Shown here in pieces: positions 57,640 through 64,000 of a DNA stretch of 64,000 nt. Below the pieces are notes generated by a model, which saw only the letters and a program-made list of their open reading frames with translations, searched no databases and was not told the DNA's origin. The position numbers and the translations under genes are program-made. Numbering within the stretch: the first letter of the stretch is position 1; each line of letters begins with the position of its first letter. The stretch is from assembly GCA_038502055.1 (NCBI GenBank), contig JAXRKN010000024.1, forward strand, positions 372,001-436,000, in the 5' to 3' direction. The stretch is from Tanytarsus gracilentus. Its lineage: Eukaryota; Arthropoda; Insecta; Diptera; Chironomidae.

Positions 57640-59005
57640 TTAAATCTTGCCAGTAATTTCAGGTACAGCCTTAAACAAATCAGCAACGAGTCCGTAGTCA
57701 GCGACTTGAAAAATTGGAGCTTCTGGATCTTTATTGATTGCCACAATTGTCTTTGAGTCTTTCATGCCGGCTAAATGTTGAATTGCGCCGCTAATTCCAA
57801 CCGCAATGTATAAATCCGGCGCCACAATTTTTCCAGTCTGTCCAATCTGAAGATCATTCGAAACGTAGCCGGCATCGACAGCCGCTCGCGAAGCACCAAC
57901 AGCACCGCCAAGTTTATCAGCGAGGTCATAGAGAATTTTAAAGTTTTCTCCCGATTTCAATCCTCGACCACCACTAACGATGCATTTTGCGGCAGTGAGT
58001 TCAGGTCGATCACTTTTGGCGAGCTCTTGACCAACGAAAGCACTCAAATCAGTTTTATATTCACCAGCTGGTGCATTCTCGATTGTCGCATCAGCCGAGG
58101 CGGGTCCAGTCGCTTCGAAGTTTGTCGCACGAATTGTGAGCACTTTGACGGCATCGAGAGATTTAAGCGTGAGAATGGCATTGCCAGCGTAAATCGTTCT
58201 AGAATTAAAAAATATTTAATGATTTTAATTTAGTGAGCTTTTGCTCCTTGAATTTTCGACATGCAAGCTCTGCAACATTGCCGAACCACGATTACGTCAA
58301 TAGACCTGGTGATTCGGCAATCTATGTACGCAAGCCATAAGAGCAGAATCTTTACGGATCTACCTTACGACCAGTACACAGACCGAGTTTCATGAATGAA
58401 GCTGCGAAATCGTCTCTTGATTGAAAAATATCTTATCGACCTATAACTGGGTTGAACTTCAGCAATTTACCTAACAAAAGTGTCTTTATCCTTAATTGCA
58501 ATCACTTCGCTGATTGGACTGACATCGAGTTTGCTTGCGAGTCTCGGCAAGAGCGATTTTCCTTGTGCTGACGCGCCTGCGATGATGTGTGAAAAGTTGA
58601 ATTGTTTTTGAGCGGCCAAAATGAGGGGTGTTAGAGCCTCAGGTAGAAATCCATTGAAGGAATCACTTTCAGCGACTAAAACTCGCTTAACTCCATCGAG
58701 TTTAGCCACTGATGACGCAACATCGCCGCACTTTGTGCCAGCAACGAGAACCGTGACTTCGCTTCCGATTTTTTTCGCAGCTGTGATGGAATTTTGAGTG
58801 ATTGGAGTTAGGGTGGCGTTGTTGTGTTCGGCAATGACCAAAGTGCTGTTGAGACGAGCCTAAAAATATTAAAATCAATTAAATCATTCAAGGTCACGAG
58901 GAAATTGTTGATAAGAAATTGAAAATTTAATTGGACTTTGAACTTTTGAGTGGTCGCGACTACCTGTATGTGCTTGAGGACGTTCGTTGAGTAGCGCGAA
59001 AACAT
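57640..59005 (-). CDS. ETFA: Electron transfer flavoprotein subunit alpha
   Basis: Exons 59005-58964, 58859-58471 and 58198-57640 give 329 residues, close to the usual ~332. The N terminus (FSRYSTNVLKHIQ) is a plausible mitochondrial targeting peptide. FAD-binding landmarks are SGGRGLKSGENF, GASRAAVDAGY, QIGQTGKIVAPDLY, VGISGAIQH and INKDPEAPIFQVADYG. With ETF beta it passes electrons from acyl-CoA and other matrix dehydrogenases to ETF-ubiquinone oxidoreductase. The second intron holds an unusual less AT-rich island listed separately. It is head-to-head with the gene at 59900. Confidence 0.95.
58230..58465. other. Unexplained GC-richer island in the second ETFA intron
   Basis: About 230 bp stand out from the AT-rich background. 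On the plus strand TTGCCGAACCAC pairs with GTGATTCGGCAA to form a strong hairpin, and an ANANNA-like hinge (AGAGCA) follows. An H/ACA snoRNA was considered, but a proper ACA end is not found. A 44-codon plus-strand frame (58261-58395, starting MQALQHCRTT) also crosses it. It could be an intronic ncRNA, a small ORF or an old repeat. Confidence 0.35.
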
Positions 59006-59899
59006 TTTGACTTGAACTTGATGCTGACTCAGTGAAACGACGAGACTAAATAATTTATTAGAAGTTTTTCCTTTATTATGATGATAAGATTGTCGAGTAC
59101 TAAAAAAATATGACGAAGGGTTCGAAACTGAGACAAAAATAAGTTTTTATTACTTTTGAAAAAAAATGGTTCTAAAATTCATTTTAATAAATTTTTGAGT
59201 TACGAACCCTTAAAAGATCTTTGTTGATTAAAGTTTATTTTCAAAAAATTTATTTTCTAGAACTTTCAGTCCTTAAAGTTAATTAAACAAATCAATAAAA
59301 TTTCCTAAGCCGCTTTATAAATTTTATTGATTTGATTTGATGGCGAAATTCACTTCAAGGTTTTAGTAATAATAAAAATCATCACACGCAGCTCTATTTC
59401 ACCATCATATGAAATAAACCCGATGTTCGTCAGTTGAGTCAACAAAGCAAAGATTTAAAGACGTAAAAAAGTTTAACTCAAGAATTTTTAAGTTTCAGAA
59501 ATAAGGTGAGAGCTTAATTGATTGGTAAAGATTGAATTTTGATTTTTTATTAACTCAGTCAAGTGCTTGTGAAAATAAAACGGTCAAAAATTTGAATTAA
59601 AATTATTTTTTAAAATTTCTTAATCTTCCACGAAAATGGATTTTGATTTTTATTCTGTCACATTTAAAAAATATCAAATAATTAACAAAAAACTTCAAAA
59701 GAAAAAGCTTAAAAGCTTTTTAGTGAAATGGCGAAATAAATTAATCTAAAAAGTATTACATTTAATTATTTTTTCAAAATGGCGTAAATTGATTCAATTT
59801 TACTGAATCAAAACAGCGTTTGTAAGTCATGAGTGATTATTAATTATTAATTTCATCAGAATTTATTTTTCCCTCAAAACTTAAATTCCGTATTTTCAG
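59006..59899. other. Shared upstream region of ETFA and the zinc-finger/SR paralogue
   Basis: A divergent promoter region. On the plus strand AAATAAGGTGAGAGC near 59500 is a likely donor of a 5' non-coding exon, with the matching acceptor TTTTCAG directly before the ATG at 59900. The same arrangement occurs in the paralogue at 39360. Confidence 0.45.
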
Positions 59900-62251
59900 A
59901 TGTCCAGTCTAAAACCCAAGGAAGTCGGAGAAAGTTCTTCATCGTTTAATTTAAATAATCAGTCATCAAACGAAAGTCAAAGCATGACTTACAGTAGTGA
60001 AAGTTCAAGTCAGTGCTTTCTGCATCATTTTATGGTTAAAAGTAAAAAGCCTTTAATTGGCGTCGAGTATGTTGTCGAGCTTTATGGCCCACAATTAAAA
60101 GAACCATTCTATGTATGCACGCTGTGCGATAAAAGATGCGATCCGAGAAATATAATGTCACAAATGACGTCACACAGTCATAGGATGAAATATTTGGTGA
60201 GTTTTTTGGAATTTTGATGAGGAATTGATTAAGAAAAGGTTGAGGATAATTTTTATTGAATTTATAAGGTGGAAATTTTAGTAAAATTATTTTAACTATT
60301 TTTATTTTAAAATTTAATATTTTTTAATTTTTGGATAAAATGTCTAAAAAAATTTAAATAAATTTTAAAATAATTTTTTAAATAATTTAAAATAAATTAT
60401 TAAATAAATTTTAAAAAAGGTTTAACAAATTTAAATAATTTTAAAAAGCTTTAAAAAATTTATTAGAAATTTTTAAAATTATTTAAAAATAATTTAAAAC
60501 AATTTTAAATTTTAAAAATTTCTACTAACTTTTTTAACTTTTTAGTTAATTTTTAAAATATTTTTTTTATATTTTTCAAGGATCGCCACTTCCCCAAAAC
60601 CATGAACCTCTTAAATCACGATAAAAAGTTCAACATCGACATGAAATTCCGTGAAGACGTTTTGACTTCAATTGCATTAAAAATTCAATCTAAATTTGGC
60701 CGAAATAATCCAAAAATTTATTTATTAAACGAATTCGAGAGAAACAAATCAGAAATAATTGAAAATATTAAAAAACTTTATCACCCATGCGAAAATGATT
60801 TTTCAGAATCGGAAACGGTTTTGTTGAAAGATTTTAATATTGAAAATTGTTCTGAAGAAATTTCTGACAGTGGAAGTGACGAAAAATTAGCGACATATTA
60901 CGAGAAGAAAAAGCAAATTTTAACAGCGAGAGAATTAAGCAAGCAGAGTGAGCTTAAATTCAAAGAAGCTTACGCGGCTGAAAAATTTAAAAATATTTTT
61001 AAAGCTGAAAGTAAAAAAATTGAAGAAAAATATAAAAATTATTTTAAAATACCCGAAAGTCATCCGAAATATATAGAGGAGTGGAAAGCTTTCTGGTCGA
61101 GGAGATATAACGAGCTTTTAGCTCAAGGTAAAGACGCAAACGGTCACGACTACAAACCCGAATGGGTTGAATTTTGGATGCCGAGAATGCGTCTAATTAA
61201 ACTCAAAGAAATTGAAGATAAAAAATTGGAAATTTGTGTCGATTTAAAAATCACACGTGAAAATGCGAGAAAATATGAAAATGATTTTTCATCGCCGAAA
61301 AGAGCTCATCCGAGATCACGAAGTCCAAGTCCAGATTCTCCACGTTTTAGTCAAAAATCTCGATCGTCGAGCAGTTCATCGGATGAAGATCGTCATCGAC
61401 GTAGAGACGACAGCAAACGTCAAAGACGTGACAGAAGTGACTCGAGAATACGTTCAGAAATCACTGACGACGCACCGATTAATATTGTGACAGTTTGCAG
61501 ACTTTTAACAGCACTCGAAAGTGAACTCGGCATCATCGCACCGAGACTTTATGAGTTGCTCGAAAAATCAGTTGAAATGGAACGAAATGAAGCAAATTCA
61601 AGTGAAAAACTTTTAACGGATTTTAAATATTTAAATTTTTTGGATACAGTTAAAGAAAAGTTGAAAGGTTTATTGAGTGCCGACATGGTTGGACCGTCGA
61701 GAATGATTCTGGTTAAGCGTGCAATTAAAAATATTGCGATTTTATTAAGTGACGCTAAAAAATTAAGCGTTAAAGTATCGGAAAATGTTGAAATGGCTTC
61801 GACTTCATCTAAACCAGATTCAGTTGAACTCGCAAAATTAGAAATCGCTAAAGTTTTAGCTCAAACTCTAATCGATCAAGGTCGAACTGATGTTTCATCC
61901 GAAGAACTTTCAGAAATTGTCGATGAATTCATGAAATCACAAATGGCACAAGAGAAAGAAAAATCTCCAGTTCCGGAAGTTAAAAAGGAACCGGAGCAAA
62001 AATTTAAACCGTCTTCGAGTCAAGAATTGAAAGAAGACGAAAGTGGACTTGAAAATTTAACTGACGACGATTTAAAAACACTTTTAAGAAACTTCTCAGA
62101 TTTAACTGAAGAAGAGCAAAAAAAATTAATTAAATATCTTGAAAAATTAAAAAAACATGATTCAAAAAGAGTAAGAATGCTTTCGAAGTACGTCGATGCT
62201 GGCGATGATATAATTCAAAAATTAATCGCTAAAATTAAAAATTTAAATTAA
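59900..62251 (+). CDS. Shortened paralogue of the U1-like zinc-finger/SR protein
   Basis: Exons 59900-60196 and 60581-62251 give 655 residues. Compared with the 952-residue gene at 34304 it lacks the first zinc finger and begins with a Ser-rich stretch (VGESSSSFNLNNQSSNESQS). It keeps the second finger (CTLCDKRCDPRN), the EEWKAFWSRRYNELLAQGKD block, the SR stretch and the helical domain (VTVCRLLTALESELGIIAPR). It ends at NLN without the acidic and Gln-rich tail. Two introns of the longer gene are absent, while the intron after HRMKYL is retained. The frame is open, so it is probably functional. Confidence 0.8.
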
Positions 62252-62760
62252 TTATTTTTTATAATTTTTTTTTTATTATTTAGAAATTCGTAGTTAAAAG
62301 TTTGAAAAAATAATAATCGATAATTAATAAATTAAAAGCAGAGTTTTTTAATAAAATTCAGTTATTAAGTTAACTATAATAAAAAATATTAATTATAAAA
62401 AATATGCAAATTAAAAAATTACAAATTTAATAAAATATACAAATTTATTTTACGTTCAATTCCGGCATAAAAGTTTTTATTAAAGTATTCCGTCCCCTGA
62501 ATAAAAATTCTCAAGTTATCGTAAATTTATTATCAAATTTTTTTATAAACTTTATTAACTAAAATTTAGAAAAGAAACTTTAAATCATTCCAATTAATTT
62601 AATTAAAAACAATTAAGATAATTAAAAGAAATTAAATAAAAAATTCTAAAATAGTTTAATTATTTATTTATTAATTTTTTTCAGATTGACTCAAAAAACT
62701 TTAAATTTTTTATAAATTTCTAACATATGAAAAAATTTCTATTCAACGATCGAAAATAAT
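62252..62760. other. Intergenic, AT-rich
   Basis: Nearly pure A/T with no gene or repeat that can be supported. Confidence 0.35.
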
Positions 62761-62985
62761 TCACAAAACAATTTTTTCAGCCAGCACCGATTTGACCTTC
62801 TCCCTCTCCACTTTAACTCTCTTCTCTCTCTCACGAAAATGTTTTCGCTTTATAATCTGATCGCTGCAAATCGTCATTAAGCCGACTAATGGCGAATTAT
62901 TAGCAATAATTTTTTCCATTACACACGCAAAAGTTCTGTTGTCATAAGTTAAATCGCGTCCGTTGAATAAACATATCGAGTGCAT
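62761..62985 (-). CDS. Small 74-residue hypothetical protein
   Basis: The frame starts MHSICLFNGRDLTYDNRTFA and ends in a basic helix (KHFREREKRVKVEREKVK). Base composition is less AT-rich than on both sides and amino-acid use is balanced, so it looks coded. No signal peptide or domain is recognised. It could be a complete small gene or an exon of a longer one whose other parts I cannot see. Confidence 0.4.
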   Translation of the reverse strand: MHSICLFNGRDLTYDNRTFACVMEKIIANNSPLVGLMTICSDQIIKRKHFREREKRVKVEREKVKSVLAEKIVL

Positions 62986-63432
62986 TGAGATTTTCTAATT
63001 TTTTTTGCGGTTTAAAAAATTTATTAAAAAAATAAATTTTAAAATTTATGTAATTTTTTTGATTCTTAATTTTAATTTCCTAGAATCTAAAAATTCCTCA
63101 AATTCATGCTAAGTGATTTTCAAATAAAACCGTGTTAATTTTCCAATTAATGCATTTTGATTTCTGGTTTGGAAGTGAAGACAAAAAATTAACAGATAAA
63201 AGTAAAATATTTATGTGAGGAATCAAATATTTGAGTTAGTTTCTCAATAGACAGTGGACAAAAAAGTGTTAAAAGTGCAATAAAAAAATTTGTTTGATTT
63301 GTTTTAAAAAAAATTTAATTTTGCGAAAAAATTCCATTAACTTTTTTAAAAAATTCTTTTAATTTTAAAAATTTCATTAATTTTTAAAAAGTAAATTTAA
63401 AAAAAAAATTGTGAATAATTAAAAAAGCCGTA
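62986..63432. other. Intergenic, AT-rich
   Basis: It lies between two divergent starts and may hold their promoters. No TATA-initiator pair stands out. Confidence 0.3.
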
Positions 63433-63496
63433 ATGACGATTCCATCGACCGGGATTCAAAACCTCGCACTTTGTTCTGTTTTTACTATGTATTTTG
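63433..63496 (+). CDS. First coding exon of a gene leaving the window (partial)
   Basis: An ATG opens a short frame, MTIPSTGIQNLALCSVFTMY, then Phe and one further base, before a strong donor GTAAGTAA at 63497. The frame is hydrophobic towards its end, so a signal anchor or first membrane segment is possible. The following exons are beyond the edge or not recognisable. Product unknown. Confidence 0.45.
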
Positions 63497-63565
63497 GTAA
63501 GTAAATCGCAAATGACAAAGTTCGTCGTCAAAAACTCTATCGGATGTGAAAAAATTATTTCTACT

Positions 63566-63876
63566 CAGGGGTGGGAAAACTCATGATTTTAATGTTATAT
63601 TTTAATATCCATAAATGTTGAAAACTAATTGGATGTTCGTAACGTATCTTTAAAATTTAAATCTCATTTATAGATTAATGAAATTTTCGTAACGTATGTT
63701 TAAAATTTAAATCTTATATGGAAATAAAATATCAATAAAAAAATACGTTGACTGTTTCCTTTCTTGCTATAAAATTCTTAATTTGTATTTCTTTTTAATT
63801 TTTATAATTATCATATTTTTGCATATTTTATTATCCATAAAAAATAATTAAAATATTCCAAGTTTCCCCACCCCTG
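63566..63876. mobile_element. hAT-type MITE, 311 bp
   Basis: Ends CAGGGGTGGGAAAACTC and CAGGGGTGGGGAAACTT (inverted) are classic hAT termini. The flanking octamers TTTCTACT and ATTCAACT agree in six of eight bases, so the target duplication has decayed or is not real. The body contains two GTAACGTAT arms of the palindrome family. It lies in the first intron of the gene starting at 63433. Confidence 0.65.
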
Positions 63877-64000
63877 ATTCAACTTTTTCACATCGCACGA
63901 AAAAAATTCAAAACAATTTCTCGAACAATCGAAAGCATGCGGAAATTAAATTCTTTCATCTTCCCTTCCAATTCATTTTCACCTTCGCCATGACCAACAT

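Noticed and set aside
58230..58465. H/ACA snoRNA in the ETFA intron
   Set aside because: A hairpin and a hinge-like AGAGCA are present, but no ACA box sits three bases from a plausible end, so only an unexplained island is reported.

Overview
The window is insect nuclear DNA, most likely from a fly of the midge/mosquito grade. It is very AT-rich, most introns are 50-80 bp with GT-AG ends, and the gene families are insect ones: a ZAD zinc-finger protein, a CYP9-type P450, brachyurin-like serine proteases, a DM9-domain protein and a TTLL15-type family. Several core promoters pair a TATA box with an arthropod TCAGT initiator. There are no bacterial operon features. All gene models below were spliced by eye from open frames and splice signals, without transcript or database support.

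Layout. 1-4 kb: first coding exon of Gigyf (minus) and a ZAD-C2H2 gene (plus). 4.7-8.1 kb: a CALML4-like EF-hand gene and a CYP9 P450 (both minus). A possible 39-residue membrane microprotein lies in an intron of the former, and an intron-containing tRNA-Arg(UCU) in an intron of the latter. 9-13.8 kb: an eight-exon gene joining a signal peptide, an atlastin/GBP-type GTPase, repeated helical modules and a C-terminal DM9 domain; a hAT-like element sits in one intron. 14.2-15.6 kb: Ppt1. 15.9-32.1 kb: eight intact three-exon genes (A-H, order +++---+-) for membrane-anchored, lumen-facing TTLL15-like proteins. 32.4-32.9 kb: a secreted Pro-Ser-Pro-Glu repeat protein. 34.3-39.4 kb: a U1-like zinc-finger/SR-type gene, with a shortened paralogue at 59.9-62.3 kb. 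40-48 kb: a repeat-rich stretch with a minisatellite, terminal-inverted-repeat elements and an unrecognised 375-residue protein gene between two ~1.3 kb direct repeats. 48.0-48.6 kb: an unrecognised 176-residue protein. 50.8-57.3 kb: four S1A serine proteases in alternating orientation. 57.6-59.0 kb: ETFA. The right edge holds a small minus-strand ORF and the first exon of a plus-strand gene that leaves the window.

Most notable are (i) the secreted GTPase-DM9 fusion, an architecture I do not recognise, with an exon-multiplied helical arm, and (ii) the TTLL15-like cluster. In the cluster the core and Cys-rich tail are nearly identical between copies, while two other segments differ, block-wise variants are shuffled among copies, and one convergent pair is an inverted copy of another. 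Both look like lineage-specific, fast-evolving secretory-pathway or extracellular systems. Their functions are inferred from family membership only.
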